From an uncultured Bacteriovoracaceae bacterium (lineage in GTDB: Bacteria; Bdellovibrionota; Bacteriovoracia; Bacteriovoracales; Bacteriovoracaceae), in NCBI GenBank assembly GCA_937930825.1, contig CALHBL010000128.1, forward strand, positions 1 to 47,886: 47,886 bases of DNA, in the 5' to 3' direction. A program made the translations under genes and the position numbers. Shown piece by piece: positions 35,447 to 44,742 of the stretch. The notes under the pieces were generated by a model. That model saw only the letters and a program-made list of their open reading frames with translations. It did not search any database and was not told the origin of the DNA. How positions within the stretch are numbered: position 1 is the stretch's first letter; each line of letters opens with the position of its first letter.

Positions 35447-36109
35447 CTAATCAGAAACGGCCTGATTCAAATAGAAATTCACTCTTTTTAGATAGCTAGG
35501 GTGCTTCCAATCTTGAGCACCAATGAATTTATTTAAGTTCTTCCCATCTTTAGCAAAGAGGTAGGTCTCTGGAACTTTTACTGTTCCAAACTTGAGCATA
35601 GAGGATCCAACTTTATCATGAGCAAGAATGATATTATCTGGTAGCTCCCCAAACCTCTTCATAAACTTCTTAATTTTCTTATCATCATCTTTTACAGCAA
35701 GAAGTATTGCTTTTACACCACTGGACTTTAGCTTATTGGCAAAGTCAATAAACTCAGGAAGCTCAGCTTCACAAGGGCCGCACCACGTACCCCAGAAGTG
35801 AATTAAAATGGCGTTAACTCCGCTACCATTAAAGATATTCTTATCGGTTACAAAGCTTTGATTAGAATCAGTCTTAGAAAGCCTCTCAAAACTGAAAGAA
35901 GGCATCGTCTTTAGAATTAAAAAGTTGTTCGTACTTGTTAATTTCTCAATCTGTCTTTTACGAATTATGGAATAGCCAAGAGTTGATGCCATAACCAAAG
36001 CGATAAAAGCTATTTTCAAGCTAAAAGGGACTTCTTTCTTCTTTGTAGAGTTAGAATTAGGAGGCATAGGCCGTGTAGATTGTTTTGAAAGTTCTGACTC
36101 TTTTGACAT
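35447..36109 (-). CDS. Membrane-anchored TlpA/ResA-like thioredoxin
   Basis: The product (220 residues from this start) has a basic N-terminus, a membrane anchor at about 27-44 ('IAFIALVMASTLGYSII') and a periplasmic thioredoxin fold with 'HFWGTWCGPCEAELPEF', the CxxC redox pair of TlpA/ResA proteins, and a cis-Pro segment 'GTVKVPETYLF'. Such proteins reduce disulfides of apocytochromes or other exported proteins. I start at the ATG at 36109 (GAAGAG six bases before it) rather than the TTG at 36115. It begins immediately after the strong terminator of the ribosomal protein operon. Confidence 0.88.
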   Translation of the reverse strand: MSKESELSKQSTRPMPPNSNSTKKKEVPFSLKIAFIALVMASTLGYSIIRKRQIEKLTSTNNFLILKTMPSFSFERLSKTDSNQSFVTDKNIFNGSGVNAILIHFWGTWCGPCEAELPEFIDFANKLKSSGVKAILLAVKDDDKKIKKFMKRFGELPDNIILAHDKVGSSMLKFGTVKVPETYLFAKDGKNLNKFIGAQDWKHPSYLKRVNFYLNQAVSD

Positions 36110-36121
36110 TACCAACTCTTC

Positions 36122-36154
36122 AAAAATAAAAAGACCTTCCGAAGCTGGAAGGCC
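36122..36154 (-). terminator. Intrinsic terminator of the ribosomal protein operon
   Basis: On the minus strand GCCTTCC pairs with GGAAGGTC (stem arms 36147-36154 and 36133-36140) around a 6-base loop, followed by TTTTTATTTTT (36122-36132). It lies 38 bases after rplQ and ends 12 bases before the thioredoxin-like start codon. Confidence 0.9.
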
Positions 36155-36191
36155 TATTTTAAATGAATTTACTTAGACTTTAAAACAACAA

Positions 36192-36548
36192 TTAATCGAC
36201 AAGAGCGATTATTGCCATTTGCGCGTTATCACCAACACGCCCGTCAGCAAGCTTAAGAATTCTAGTGTAACCACCAGCTCTTTCTTTAAACTTAGGTCCA
36301 ACTTCATCAAAGAGTCTTTTAACAGCATCTTTGTTGTTAAGCTTCTTAAAAGCAAGTCTTCTGTTAGCAACTGTATCATTCTTAGAAAGAGTGATTAGCT
36401 TTTCAACATAACCTCTAACAGCTTTACACTTAGCTTGTGTAGTCTTGATCTTCTCGTGATCAATAACTTCAATCGCTAAGTTTCTTAATAATGATCTTCT
36501 ATGGCTAGAATTTGTTCCAATTCTATATTTTCTTTTTTGGTGTCTCAT
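36192..36548 (-). CDS. rplQ: 50S ribosomal protein L17
   Basis: The 118-residue protein is bL17, opening with 'MRHQKRKYRIGTNSSHRRSL' and containing 'NLAIEVIDHEKIKTTQAKCK', both typical. It binds 23S rRNA near the exit tunnel. It is the last gene of the superoperon, 24 bases after rpoA and before a strong terminator. Confidence 0.97.
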   Translation of the reverse strand: MRHQKRKYRIGTNSSHRRSLLRNLAIEVIDHEKIKTTQAKCKAVRGYVEKLITLSKNDTVANRRLAFKKLNNKDAVKRLFDEVGPKFKERAGGYTRILKLADGRVGDNAQMAIIALVD

Positions 36549-36572
36549 ACCAAACTCCTCAATCTGCTAAAT

Positions 36573-37598
36573 CTACTCAGCGTCTTTGTTCTCTTGCATC
36601 TCTTTCATGATGCTGTCGACTTTCATACCAAGCCCAAGGCCCATCTGAGATAGAATTTCTTTAATTTCGTTTAATGACTTACGCCCAAAGTTCTTTGTTC
36701 TAAGCATCTCACCTTCAGTCTTAGATACTAATTCATAAATATACTTGATATTAGCATTCTGTAGGCAATTCGCTGATCGAACAGAGAGCTCAAGCTCACT
36801 AACAGGCTTCAATAGGAAGTTGTTAGCTGGAGTTTGAGTAGTAGTCGTTGTCGTTGTCTCAACTCTAACAGTCTCATCTTCATCTTCGAAGTTAAGGAAA
36901 ACAGCGAGCTGATCTCTTAAAATCTTTGCTGAATAAGCAACTGCATCGTTAGGATCAATTCCACTATTGGTCCATACTTCTAATGTAAGCTTATCGTAAT
37001 CCGTTCTCTTACCAACTCGAGAGTTTGTAACAGTAAAGTTAACTCTGTTCACTGGTGAAAATAGTGTATCTAAATAGATCCAGCCAACAGGAAGATCAAA
37101 TTCTTCCTTATTATCAAGAGCACTTACATAACCCTTACCACGGGCCACTTTAATTTCCATTCTGATTGAACCACCAGATGAAACGTTACAAATAACGTGA
37201 TCAGGGTTTAGAACCTCAACACTGCCATTATCAGCAATGTCTGATGCTCTAACAGGACCTTCACCAGTTTTCTCTAAAGTGAGAATAACGTCTTCTTTTG
37301 CTTTTAGCTTAAATCTAACTTCTTTTAAGTTAAGGATAATTTCAGAAACTTCTTCCTTAACGTTATTGATCGTTCCGAACTCGTGATCAACCCCTTCAAT
37401 TCTAACGGATACGATACCCGCACCCTGTAGAGATGAAAGAAGCACTCTTCTGAGTGAATTTCCAAGCGTCTGACCATACCCACGCTCAAGAGGTCTAGCG
37501 ATAAACTTCCCGTAACTTGAGTTTGTTGTATCGGCGTCACCTTCTAAGGCAACTGGTCTAATCATATTAGTCCAATTCTTTTCAACAAATGTATCCAT
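36573..37598 (-). CDS. rpoA: RNA polymerase alpha subunit
   Basis: The 341-residue alpha chain has the N-terminal assembly domain ('FIARPLERGYGQTLGNSLRR', 'LLSSLQGAGIVSVRI') and the C-terminal DNA- and activator-binding domain from about residue 265 ('LSVRSANCLQNANIKYIYEL', 'NFGRKSLNEIKEIL'). The linker between them contains an unusual run of seven threonines. It lies between rpsK and rplQ; rpsD (S4), which usually sits before rpoA, is absent. It is co-transcribed with the ribosomal protein genes. Confidence 0.98.
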   Translation of the reverse strand: MDTFVEKNWTNMIRPVALEGDADTTNSSYGKFIARPLERGYGQTLGNSLRRVLLSSLQGAGIVSVRIEGVDHEFGTINNVKEEVSEIILNLKEVRFKLKAKEDVILTLEKTGEGPVRASDIADNGSVEVLNPDHVICNVSSGGSIRMEIKVARGKGYVSALDNKEEFDLPVGWIYLDTLFSPVNRVNFTVTNSRVGKRTDYDKLTLEVWTNSGIDPNDAVAYSAKILRDQLAVFLNFEDEDETVRVETTTTTTTQTPANNFLLKPVSELELSVRSANCLQNANIKYIYELVSKTEGEMLRTKNFGRKSLNEIKEILSQMGLGLGMKVDSIMKEMQENKDAE

Positions 37599-37624
37599 TC
37601 TAGTAGTCTCCTGTGAAACTTAAA

Positions 37625-38011
37625 TTAAACTCTTCTTCTCTTAGGTGCACGACATCCATTATGCGGAATCGGTGACTTATCGGCAACGGCTGTTATTTTT
37701 AAGCCTGCCTGAACCAAAGCTCTGATAGCGTTTTCTCTACCTGCCCCAGGACCCTTAACTCGAACTTCAACTGTCTGTAGACCATGCTCCATAGCTCGCT
37801 TAGCTGCTTCCATAGACGCCATTTGAGCGGCGAAAGGAGTAGACTTTTTAGAACCACGAAAGCCTAACTGACCGGCACTTGCCCATGACAGAGCATTACC
37901 CTGTGTGTCAGTAAATGTAACAATTGTGTTATTGAAAGATGCCTGAATATGGCAAATTCCACTAGGAATATTTTTTTTAACTTTCTTCTTTGAAGCTGTT
38001 TTCTTAACCAT
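37625..38011 (-). CDS. rpsK: 30S ribosomal protein S11
   Basis: The 128-residue protein is uS11, with '[20 protein letters not shown]' and the closing '[18 protein letters not shown]'. It helps form the mRNA path on the platform. It follows rpsM after 14 bases, the usual order, and has a Lys-rich N-terminal extension. Confidence 0.97.
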   Translation of the reverse strand: MVKKTASKKKVKKNIPSGICHIQASFNNTIVTFTDTQGNALSWASAGQLGFRGSKKSTPFAAQMASMEAAKRAMEHGLQTVEVRVKGPGAGRENAIRALVQAGLKITAVADKSPIPHNGCRAPKRRRV

Positions 38012-38025
38012 GTCTCGCCCCTACC

Positions 38026-38409
38026 CTATTTCAACGATTTAATAGATTTCTTACCAGCGATAGAAACGGAAGGACCTTTTCGGGTTCTTGCGTTTGTATG
38101 GGTTCTTTGACCCCTAACTGGTAAGCTTCTTCTGTGCCGAACACCTCTATAGCAACCCATATCTTTCAGTCTCTTAATATTAAGACCGACTTCTCTTCTC
38201 AGGTCACCTTCTACATTGAAATCTTCTTCAAGAATCTTACGGATGGTTTGAATTTCTTCTTCTGTTAAGTCATTTGAACTTTTATTCGAGTCGATATTTG
38301 CTTTCGATAAAGCCGTGAGAGCAACGGTTGGTCCAACACCATAAATAGATGTTAGGGCAACCCTCATTACTTTATTTCTAGGAATATCGACACCAAGAAT
38401 ACGAGCCAT
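38026..38409 (-). CDS. rpsM: 30S ribosomal protein S13
   Basis: The 127-residue protein is uS13, with the N-terminal '[19 protein letters not shown]' and the RNA-binding tail '[20 protein letters not shown]'. It contacts the head of the small subunit and the P-site tRNA. It follows rpmJ and precedes rpsK. Confidence 0.97.
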   Translation of the reverse strand: MARILGVDIPRNKVMRVALTSIYGVGPTVALTALSKANIDSNKSSNDLTEEEIQTIRKILEEDFNVEGDLRREVGLNIKRLKDMGCYRGVRHRRSLPVRGQRTHTNARTRKGPSVSIAGKKSIKSLK

Positions 38410-38442
38410 AGCTACACTCCTAATATATTATTGAGGTTAAGA

Positions 38443-38559
38443 TTAACCTTGTCTTTGTTTATGTTTTGGACTTTTCTTACATACAACACGAAGAATGCCC
38501 TTCCTCTTGACAACTTTGCAATCCTTACAGATTGGCTTTACTGATGCTCTTACTTTCAT
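38443..38559 (-). CDS. rpmJ: 50S ribosomal protein L36, zinc-binding form
   Basis: A 38-residue frame starting [20 protein letters not shown] fits bL36. The zinc-ribbon ligands Cys11, Cys14, Cys27 and His32 are all present, so this is the zinc-bound type. GGAAG lies five bases before the ATG. It sits in the usual place between infA and rpsM. Confidence 0.95.
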   Translation of the reverse strand: MKVRASVKPICKDCKVVKRKGILRVVCKKSPKHKQRQG

Positions 38560-38573
38560 TCTTACTTCCTTTA

Positions 38574-38798
38574 TTATCTACCTTTGCTTCGGTAGGTAAT
38601 TCGACCTTTTGTTAAGTCATATTTCGAGATTTCAACCAAAACCTTATCTCCAGGGAGGATTTTGATGAAGTGCATTCTCATTTTTCCACTTATGTGCGCA
38701 ATGACAAAGTGCCCGTTTGGCAACTTTACCTTAAACTTTGTGTTGGGTAAAAGCTCTGTAACTTCACCTTCAACTTCGATAACTTCTTTGTCTGACAT
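38574..38798 (-). CDS. infA: Translation initiation factor IF-1
   Basis: The 74-residue OB-fold protein is IF-1, with '[22 protein letters not shown]', quoted only by its start '[12 protein letters not shown]', and the C-terminal '[15 protein letters not shown]'. It occupies the ribosomal A site in initiation. It follows adk after a 100-base gap containing a promoter-like site, and map, often found here, is absent. Confidence 0.97.
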   Translation of the reverse strand: MSDKEVIEVEGEVTELLPNTKFKVKLPNGHFVIAHISGKMRMHFIKILPGDKVLVEISKYDLTKGRITYRSKGR

Positions 38799-38829
38799 AA
38801 AATTAAATTGCCTTATTTTGTGTTTTGCC

Positions 38830-38858
38830 TATATATAAAAGTAAATGCAATAATGCAA
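38830..38858 (-). promoter_or_regulatory. Candidate internal promoter before infA
   Basis: TTGCAT (minus strand, 38853-38858), a 17-base spacer, and TATATA (38830-38835) form a good sigma-70-like promoter 32 bases before the infA start. It would add transcription of infA, rpmJ, rpsM, rpsK, rpoA and rplQ. Confidence 0.55.
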
Positions 38859-38898
38859 ATTTTTACTGGTCAAACCGTAACCACTCTATAGGCCTTAC

Positions 38899-39537
38899 TT
38901 ATCTCGTTATTTCTTTCAATTTATCAAATACTTCATCAGCACCAGCTGAAGCATCAATAACTCCTAGCCGATCTTCTGCTTTATAATGGGCCAACACAGG
39001 CTCGATTGCTTCCTTGAATACTCCAAGCCGAGTTTTTACAGTTTCCTCGTTATCATCTTTACGCTGCATCAAGTCGGCACCACACTTGTCACACTTATCA
39101 CTAAGCTGAGGAGCTTTAGAGAGTAGATTATAAATCTCACCACAACCAGTGCAGGTTCTTCTATTAACCAGTCTAGCGGCTAACATATTCAAATCAATTT
39201 CAAAATAGATGGCCCTGCTCTCAACACCTTTCAGAACTGATGAATCAAGGGCCTTGGCTTGATCAAAATTACGTGGGAAACCATCAAATATATAAGCCGT
39301 ACTTTCTAAATCACAATTCGACTTCAACAATTCAAGGACAGTATCATCATCAACTAGACCACCAGTGTTCATTATCCCCTGAACTCTTTGCCCAAGCTCA
39401 GAACCAGATTTAATTTCTTTTCTTAGGAGGTCACCTGTCGATATATGCTGGTAACCAAGCTCGCTCACTAGTCGGGCTGCTTGGGTCCCTTTACCTGAAC
39501 CAGGGGCACCTAATAGAATTAATTGGGGTTTAGTCAT
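38899..39537 (-). CDS. adk: Adenylate kinase, zinc-LID type
   Basis: The 212-residue enzyme interconverts ATP, AMP and ADP. It has the P-loop 'LGAPGSGKGTQA', the AMP motif 'FDGFPRN', and a LID with four cysteines ('CTGCGEIYN' and 'CDKCGADL'), the zinc-stabilised form. It begins immediately after secY (shared bases at 39537) and precedes infA, the common spc-operon arrangement. Confidence 0.97.
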   Translation of the reverse strand: MTKPQLILLGAPGSGKGTQAARLVSELGYQHISTGDLLRKEIKSGSELGQRVQGIMNTGGLVDDDTVLELLKSNCDLESTAYIFDGFPRNFDQAKALDSSVLKGVESRAIYFEIDLNMLAARLVNRRTCTGCGEIYNLLSKAPQLSDKCDKCGADLMQRKDDNEETVKTRLGVFKEAIEPVLAHYKAEDRLGVIDASAGADEVFDKLKEITR

Positions 39538-40847
39538 TAGAACCTTCTATTCGCGCCCTTGTACTTACCTCGAGACTTATGATTAGTCTCGTACTTGTCG
39601 GCGTACATAAAGGATTGAATATTCATCATTACTCTTATTGAAACAGAAACCAAAATCAGCATAGCAGTTCCGCCAAATCGAGTCTGAGCACCGCTAATGA
39701 GTGTTGGTGTAATACAGATAACAACTAGGAATAGAGCACCAAAGAAAGTCAGCCTATTCAATAGAAAGTCTAAATAATCTTTTGTCTGCTTACCTGGTCT
39801 GTAACCTGGGATAAACGCATTATTCTTCTGAAGCATTTCAGATATTTTCTTAGTCTTAAACTGAATTGGTGCATAGAAGTAAGTCATATACACGATCAAA
39901 AGCGCAAAGAGAATATTGAATAGAAGTTGACCTGGATATAAACTCTGCTGGATTTGATCTACATACGGCTTAATCCAACTCTCTGCTGGCACAAAGCTTG
40001 CGAAAGTCGCAGGTGCAGCGAGAAGAGAACTTGCAAGAATAGGAGGCATAACACCACCAGTATCTACTCTTAAAGGAAGAGTTTGTGCTCCACCATATAC
40101 TCTATTATGAACTACTTTCTTAGCATATTGAACAGGCACTGCCCGGTGAGCTCTTTCTATAAAGGCTACAATATAAAAGGCAACACCTATAACAACGAAG
40201 AAAAGTAGCATATTAAGGCCGCTCAATTCTCCGTTTCTGAAAAGAGTTAGCTTCTGTAGTATTTCTGAGGGAAGTTCAACTGCGATACCTGCAAAGATAA
40301 TCAGAGAGACACCATTCTCTAGTCCGAACTCTGTAATCCTCTCACCTAGCCAAAGCAAGAACATAGTACCACCGGCAAGAGTAATCATAGCTGTTAAGCG
40401 AAATAACATACCAGGCTCAGGTATTACGGCAACACCACCTGGACTTTTAAAGCTTTCAAAGACTGCGGCCATCCCATAACCTTGTACACAGCAAAGAACC
40501 ACTGTAGCGTACCTAGTCCATTTCTGTATTTTCTTATGTCCATCGGCATCTTCTTGAAGCTCAGCAAGCTGCGGGATAACTTCACCTAATAGACTGAAAA
40601 TAATAGAAGTCGTAATATACGGCATGATACCAAGAGCTAGAATAGAAAAGCGCTTAAAGGCACCACCTGAGAATGTATTAATGAGATCGAAAATACCACC
40701 GCCAGACTCAGCGAAGTATGATTGTATGGCTGACCCGTTAACACCAGGAACTGGTATTTGAGCTGCCATTCTATAAACAAATAGTAAAAGGAGTGTAAAA
40801 AAGATCTTCTTCTTTAGCTCTTCAATCTTTCCTTGAGCGGATGCCAT
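39537..40847 (-). CDS. secY: Protein translocase subunit SecY
   Basis: The 436-residue integral membrane protein shows about ten membrane helices, the plug region 'AIQSYFAESGGGIFDLINTFSGG' near the start, and 'PFIPGYRPGKQTKDYL'-like cytoplasmic loop 'NAFIPGYRPGKQTKDYLDFL'. It is the central channel of the Sec translocon. It lies between rplO and adk, the standard place. Confidence 0.97.
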   Translation of the reverse strand: MASAQGKIEELKKKIFFTLLLLFVYRMAAQIPVPGVNGSAIQSYFAESGGGIFDLINTFSGGAFKRFSILALGIMPYITTSIIFSLLGEVIPQLAELQEDADGHKKIQKWTRYATVVLCCVQGYGMAAVFESFKSPGGVAVIPEPGMLFRLTAMITLAGGTMFLLWLGERITEFGLENGVSLIIFAGIAVELPSEILQKLTLFRNGELSGLNMLLFFVVIGVAFYIVAFIERAHRAVPVQYAKKVVHNRVYGGAQTLPLRVDTGGVMPPILASSLLAAPATFASFVPAESWIKPYVDQIQQSLYPGQLLFNILFALLIVYMTYFYAPIQFKTKKISEMLQKNNAFIPGYRPGKQTKDYLDFLLNRLTFFGALFLVVICITPTLISGAQTRFGGTAMLILVSVSIRVMMNIQSFMYADKYETNHKSRGKYKGANRRF

Positions 40848-40870
40848 CTTGCTTATTCCTTTGATTCTTA

Positions 40871-41323
40871 TTAATCTCTTATGCTTCCGCCAGCTTTAGT
40901 TATTGCTTCTTTGGCTGATTTTGAAAACTTTGAAATTTTAACAAAGGTCAATGCTTTTGTAAGCTCTCCATTAGCTAAAACTTTTATAGGACGTCTTTTG
41001 TTGATACCCTTTAATAAGCCTTTTTCGATTAGAGCTTCACGAGTGACCTCGCCTCCGTCAAATTTAGCTTCAAGTTGAGCCAGCGAGATTTCCGCGTTAA
41101 CAACCTTAAACGGTGCATTAGAAAAGCCTTTCTTAGGAAGTCTCATATAAAGAGGCATCGCGCCACCTTCGAAACCAGTTCTTACACCGCCACCAGCTCT
41201 CGCTTTCTGACCCTTGTGACCTTTACCGGCTTGAGTACCTTGACCTGAACCCTGTCCACGACCAATTCTTTTGATATTTCTGTGTGCGCCTTTAGGGCTT
41301 TTTATATTATTTAGTGTAAGCAT
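40871..41323 (-). CDS. rplO: 50S ribosomal protein L15
   Basis: The 150-residue protein is uL15: 'RIGRGQGSGQGTQAGKGHKG' and 'GGAMPLYMRLPKKGFSN' are typical. It is a late assembly protein of the large subunit. Gene order rpmD-rplO-secY is the usual one. Confidence 0.97.
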   Translation of the reverse strand: MLTLNNIKSPKGAHRNIKRIGRGQGSGQGTQAGKGHKGQKARAGGGVRTGFEGGAMPLYMRLPKKGFSNAPFKVVNAEISLAQLEAKFDGGEVTREALIEKGLLKGINKRRPIKVLANGELTKALTFVKISKFSKSAKEAITKAGGSIRD

Positions 41324-41339
41324 AACTTCCTCTCGAACC

Positions 41340-41522
41340 TTATTCAGTGATCTCTAGTAGGTGAATAACTTTTTTAATCATCCCTCTTACTGATGAAGTA
41401 TTTTCAAGAGTTTTTGAAGAACCTGTCTTTCTTAACCCTAAGCCTCTAACACAAGCTTTTTGCTTCTCAGTACTGCTGATAACACTTTTCTTTAGTTTAA
41501 CTGTAATTGTTTTACCATTCAT
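41340..41522 (-). CDS. rpmD: 50S ribosomal protein L30
   Basis: The 60-residue protein is uL30, with 'TVKLKKSVISSTEKQKACVR', 'GLGLRKTGSS' and 'VRGMIKKVIHLLEI'. It lies between rpsE and rplO as in most bacteria. Confidence 0.95.
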   Translation of the reverse strand: MNGKTITVKLKKSVISSTEKQKACVRGLGLRKTGSSKTLENTSSVRGMIKKVIHLLEITE

Positions 41523-41538
41523 ATTTTACTCCGAAAGA

Positions 41539-42138
41539 CTAAAGTCTAAGACCTTTTGCGTCTCTGCCTCTTATTTTGGCTATTTGTTCAACTGATCTTA
41601 ATCCACCTAACGCCTCAAAAGTTGCCTTAACAACATTGTGTGGATTATTTCCTCTAAGCGACTTAGTTAGGACATCTCTAACACCCGCTAGTTCAAGTAT
41701 TGCTCGACAAGCACCTGCAGCTTTTACACCAGTACCTTGAGCAGCAGGCTTGAAAAGAATCTTTCCTGCATCATACTCACCTAATATCTCATGAGGAATT
41801 GTGCCACCATCTAGAGGTACAGCTATTAAATTCTTCTGAGCAGCTTGAGTAGCTTTACGAATTGCTTCAGGCACTTCCTTAGCTTTACCAAGGCCATACC
41901 CTACACGGCCTTTCTTATCACCAACAATCATTAGTGCAGAGAAAGAAAACCTTCTACCACCCTTAACAACCTTGGCAACTCTATTTACCGCAACAACCCT
42001 TTCTTCGAATTCTGACTCGACTTGGGGAGCCTTTCTTCTTGGAGCTGGCTTTTTACGTGGAGCCTTTTTTTCAGGAGCTTTAGCTTCAGCACTAACTTCA
42101 ACTTTTTCAACTGTCTCTGTTTTATTTTCTTCGCTCAT
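41539..42138 (-). CDS. rpsE: 30S ribosomal protein S5
   Basis: The 199-residue protein is uS5, with the core '[20 protein letters not shown]' and '[11 protein letters not shown]' at the end. It helps decoding accuracy and mRNA unwinding. The first 40 residues are an extra Lys/Pro/Ala/Glu-rich tail, longer than in the model enterobacterial protein (about 166 residues). Confidence 0.97.
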   Translation of the reverse strand: MSEENKTETVEKVEVSAEAKAPEKKAPRKKPAPRRKAPQVESEFEERVVAVNRVAKVVKGGRRFSFSALMIVGDKKGRVGYGLGKAKEVPEAIRKATQAAQKNLIAVPLDGGTIPHEILGEYDAGKILFKPAAQGTGVKAAGACRAILELAGVRDVLTKSLRGNNPHNVVKATFEALGGLRSVEQIAKIRGRDAKGLRL

Positions 42139-42150
42139 ATTTTCCTCAAA

Positions 42151-42525
42151 TTAAACTTGAATTCCGTTTTCTCTAATTGAATCTGCAAGTGCTGCAATAA
42201 CACCATGATACTTATTACCTGATCTATCAAAAACTACCGTACTAATTTTCTTATCTTTAAGTCCTTCAGCCACTTTTTGACCAACAACTTTAGCACCTTC
42301 TTTATTCATTCCCGCATCCACTTTTGTCTTACCAAAAGTTTGTACAGAGAAGAGAGTCTTTTGAGTACCATCATCAATCACTTGAACAAATAAATTCTTA
42401 TTTGTTTTTGTAACACATACTCTTGGTCGCTCAGCGCTACCGTTAACTTTCTTTCTTATCGAAAGTTTTCTTCTCATTCTCTTTTTAAGAGATGGGTTTG
42501 AAATTTTTCCGTTTGGCTTTCTCAT
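42151..42525 (-). CDS. rplR: 50S ribosomal protein L18
   Basis: The 124-residue protein is uL18, with '[20 protein letters not shown]' and '[20 protein letters not shown]'. It binds 5S rRNA. It lies between rplF and rpsE in the conserved order. Confidence 0.96.
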   Translation of the reverse strand: MRKPNGKISNPSLKKRMRRKLSIRKKVNGSAERPRVCVTKTNKNLFVQVIDDGTQKTLFSVQTFGKTKVDAGMNKEGAKVVGQKVAEGLKDKKISTVVFDRSGNKYHGVIAALADSIRENGIQV

Positions 42526-42560
42526 ATCTAATTACCTTAACCTAATACGCTATTGCTTAA

Positions 42561-43100
42561 TTACTTTTTACCACCGGTCTTACCAGCTTTTCTTGTAATA
42601 TGCTCATCTATATACTTAACACCTTTGCCTTTGTAGGGCTCTGGTGGTCTGAACGATCTCACTTTAGCTGCAACAAATCCAACAAGTTCTTTATTAGCGC
42701 CAGAGATATCAATTACGTTCTTTGTTACTTTCGCACTTACACCTTTTGGGAGCTCAAAGTTAATTGGATGAGAGAAGCCTAAATTCAAAGTTAAGCTAGA
42801 ACCAGAAACTGAAGCTTTATAACCGACACCATTAAACTCTAGAGTCTTTGTAAAGCCAGTTGTTACTCCAGTAACCATATTATTGATAAGAGTTCTAGTT
42901 GTTCCCCAGAGGCTCACACTTTCTTTGGAGTCATCAATAGGAGTTACAATAACTTCCTTACCCTTCATCTCGATCTTTACTTTATCAGTAAAACTATAAT
43001 CAAGCTGTCCATTTGGACCTTTAACATCAACTTTCGCACCATTGAGTTTAACTTCAACTTTTTCAGGTACAACTACAGGCATTTTTCCAATTCTTGACAT
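42561..43100 (-). CDS. rplF: 50S ribosomal protein L6
   Basis: The 179-residue protein is uL6, starting 'MSRIGKMPVVVPEKVEVKLN' and ending with 'RSFRPPEPYKGKGVKYIDEH' before the basic tail. It binds near the sarcin-ricin loop. It follows rpsH and precedes rplR. Confidence 0.97.
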   Translation of the reverse strand: MSRIGKMPVVVPEKVEVKLNGAKVDVKGPNGQLDYSFTDKVKIEMKGKEVIVTPIDDSKESVSLWGTTRTLINNMVTGVTTGFTKTLEFNGVGYKASVSGSSLTLNLGFSHPINFELPKGVSAKVTKNVIDISGANKELVGFVAAKVRSFRPPEPYKGKGVKYIDEHITRKAGKTGGKK

Positions 43101-43134
43101 TTTTTCTTCCTCTTAATTTCTTAAATAGTCTTGA

Positions 43135-43518
43135 CTACCAAACACTACAAAGAATTTCACCGCCAACTTTCTTAACCTTAGCTTCTCTTGAGCTCATTAC
43201 TCCTTGAGAAGTAGATACTACAGAAATACCTAAACCACTAAGAACTCGTGGCATATCTCTATAACTTCTATACTGGCGAAGACCAGGCTTTGAGTATCTT
43301 TCAATACCCACAATGGCATCTTCTTTAAATAGAACTTTGATTCTAATATCTGCTTTGTCTTTAGCAATAATCTTAAAAGAACGAATAAAACCTTCATCTT
43401 TTAAAACTTTACAAACATTAGCCTTAAGTTTACTTGCTGGAAATTCTACTCGGTCATGCCCAGCACTCATTCCATTTCTTATTCTTGTCAGCATATCTGC
43501 TACAGGATCTGTCATCAT
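43135..43518 (-). CDS. rpsH: 30S ribosomal protein S8
   Basis: The 127-residue protein is uS8, with 'DPVADMLTRIRNGMSAGHDR' and 'VLSGLGISVVSTSQGVMSSR'. It is a primary 16S rRNA binder and often the translational repressor of the spc operon. Two ATGs start the frame; GGAG is nine bases before the first. Confidence 0.97.
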   Translation of the reverse strand: MMTDPVADMLTRIRNGMSAGHDRVEFPASKLKANVCKVLKDEGFIRSFKIIAKDKADIRIKVLFKEDAIVGIERYSKPGLRQYRSYRDMPRVLSGLGISVVSTSQGVMSSREAKVKKVGGEILCSVW

Positions 43519-43535
43519 AATAGTATTCTCCGCCC

Positions 43536-43841
43536 TTACCAGCTTGACTTTGTTATACCAGGAATCATTCCCCTTAGGGCCAATTCTCTGAACTTAATTC
43601 TAGAAAGACCAAAGGCTCTATAATAACCCCTCGATCTTCCAGTTAATTCACATCTATTTCTGACTCTATTCTTACAACCATTTCTTGTAAGAGATTGTAA
43701 TTTCATTTGAGCCATGAATCTTTCTTCTTCAGAAAGACTTTCATTTCTAACTTTCTTACGAAGCTCTATTCTTTGCTTAATCTGCTTTTCAGCGAGCTTC
43801 TTTCTTTTTTCATTCTTAACTGTTAGAGATAATCTTGCCAT
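43536..43841 (-). CDS. rpsN: 30S ribosomal protein S14, zinc-free long form
   Basis: The 101-residue protein is uS14 of the long type, with '[20 protein letters not shown]' and no CxxC pairs, so it does not bind zinc. It lies between rplE and rpsH. Confidence 0.96.
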   Translation of the reverse strand: MARLSLTVKNEKRKKLAEKQIKQRIELRKKVRNESLSEEERFMAQMKLQSLTRNGCKNRVRNRCELTGRSRGYYRAFGLSRIKFRELALRGMIPGITKSSW

Positions 43842-43855
43842 CGTAAATATCCTTA

Positions 43856-44395
43856 CTATTTTTTAAAAGGCATACCAAACTGAGCTAGAAGCTCTCGCCC
43901 TTCCTCATTATTTGATGCTGTTGTTACAATCGAGATACCAAGACCTCTAACTTTATCAATTTTATCATAATTTATTTCTGGGAAAATGATCTGCTCTTTA
44001 AGGCCGAGAGTATAATTACCCTTACCATCAAATGCCTTTGCAGAAACACCTCTAAAATCTCTAACTCTTGGAAGAGAAATTGAGATTAAACGATCTAAGA
44101 ATTCATACATCTTCTCGCCTCTTAGAGTCACAGCAGCTCCAAGAGCTTGACCTTCACGAACCTTGAAAGATGCAATCGATTTCTTAGCTTTTGCAGTTAC
44201 GGCTAATTGGCCGGTAATTGCTCCAAGATCACTCTTAATACTGTCTACAACTTTAGAGTTGAGAACACAGTCTTTAGTTACACAGTTTATAACGATTTTT
44301 TCAAGCTTAGGAATTGTGTTTACGTTCTTGTATGCAAACTTATCCTGCATTGCTTTTTTAATTTCGCTCTTATATTTATCACCTAATCTAGTCAT
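43856..44395 (-). CDS. rplE: 50S ribosomal protein L5
   Basis: The 179-residue protein is uL5, with '[18 protein letters not shown]', '[20 protein letters not shown]' and '[20 protein letters not shown]'. It binds 5S rRNA and contacts P-site tRNA. It follows rplX. Confidence 0.97.
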   Translation of the reverse strand: MTRLGDKYKSEIKKAMQDKFAYKNVNTIPKLEKIVINCVTKDCVLNSKVVDSIKSDLGAITGQLAVTAKAKKSIASFKVREGQALGAAVTLRGEKMYEFLDRLISISLPRVRDFRGVSAKAFDGKGNYTLGLKEQIIFPEINYDKIDKVRGLGISIVTTASNNEEGRELLAQFGMPFKK

Positions 44396-44412
44396 GACTA
44401 TGCCTCTTATAA

Positions 44413-44724
44413 TTAATTAAGAATAGATCCGCACGCTACAGCAACTCTTACTTTCTTGCCATCTCGCTCTTCGATTCTAACTCTAGTTCCTTTCTTTGTT
44501 TTTGGACTAACAACCATAACATTCGATACATGTATAGGACGCTCAACTTCAGCAAAACCACCCGCTGGGTTATCTTGCGAAGGCTTCATGGCTTTCTTAA
44601 CCATATTAACGCCATTAACCAATACATTATTTCTCTTATCATTGATGTTCTGAATATTTCCGGTTTTACCCTTATCTTTTCCAGCCACTATAATAACTTC
44701 ATCATTCATTTTTAACTTTTGCAT
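44413..44724 (-). CDS. rplX: 50S ribosomal protein L24
   Basis: The 103-residue protein is uL24, with the KOW motif '[20 protein letters not shown]' and '[19 protein letters not shown]'. It is an assembly initiator near the tunnel exit. It lies between rplN and rplE. Confidence 0.96.
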   Translation of the reverse strand: MQKLKMNDEVIIVAGKDKGKTGNIQNINDKRNNVLVNGVNMVKKAMKPSQDNPAGGFAEVERPIHVSNVMVVSPKTKKGTRVRIEERDGKKVRVAVACGSILN

Positions 44725-44742
44725 ATCTACTTCCTAAAGGGA

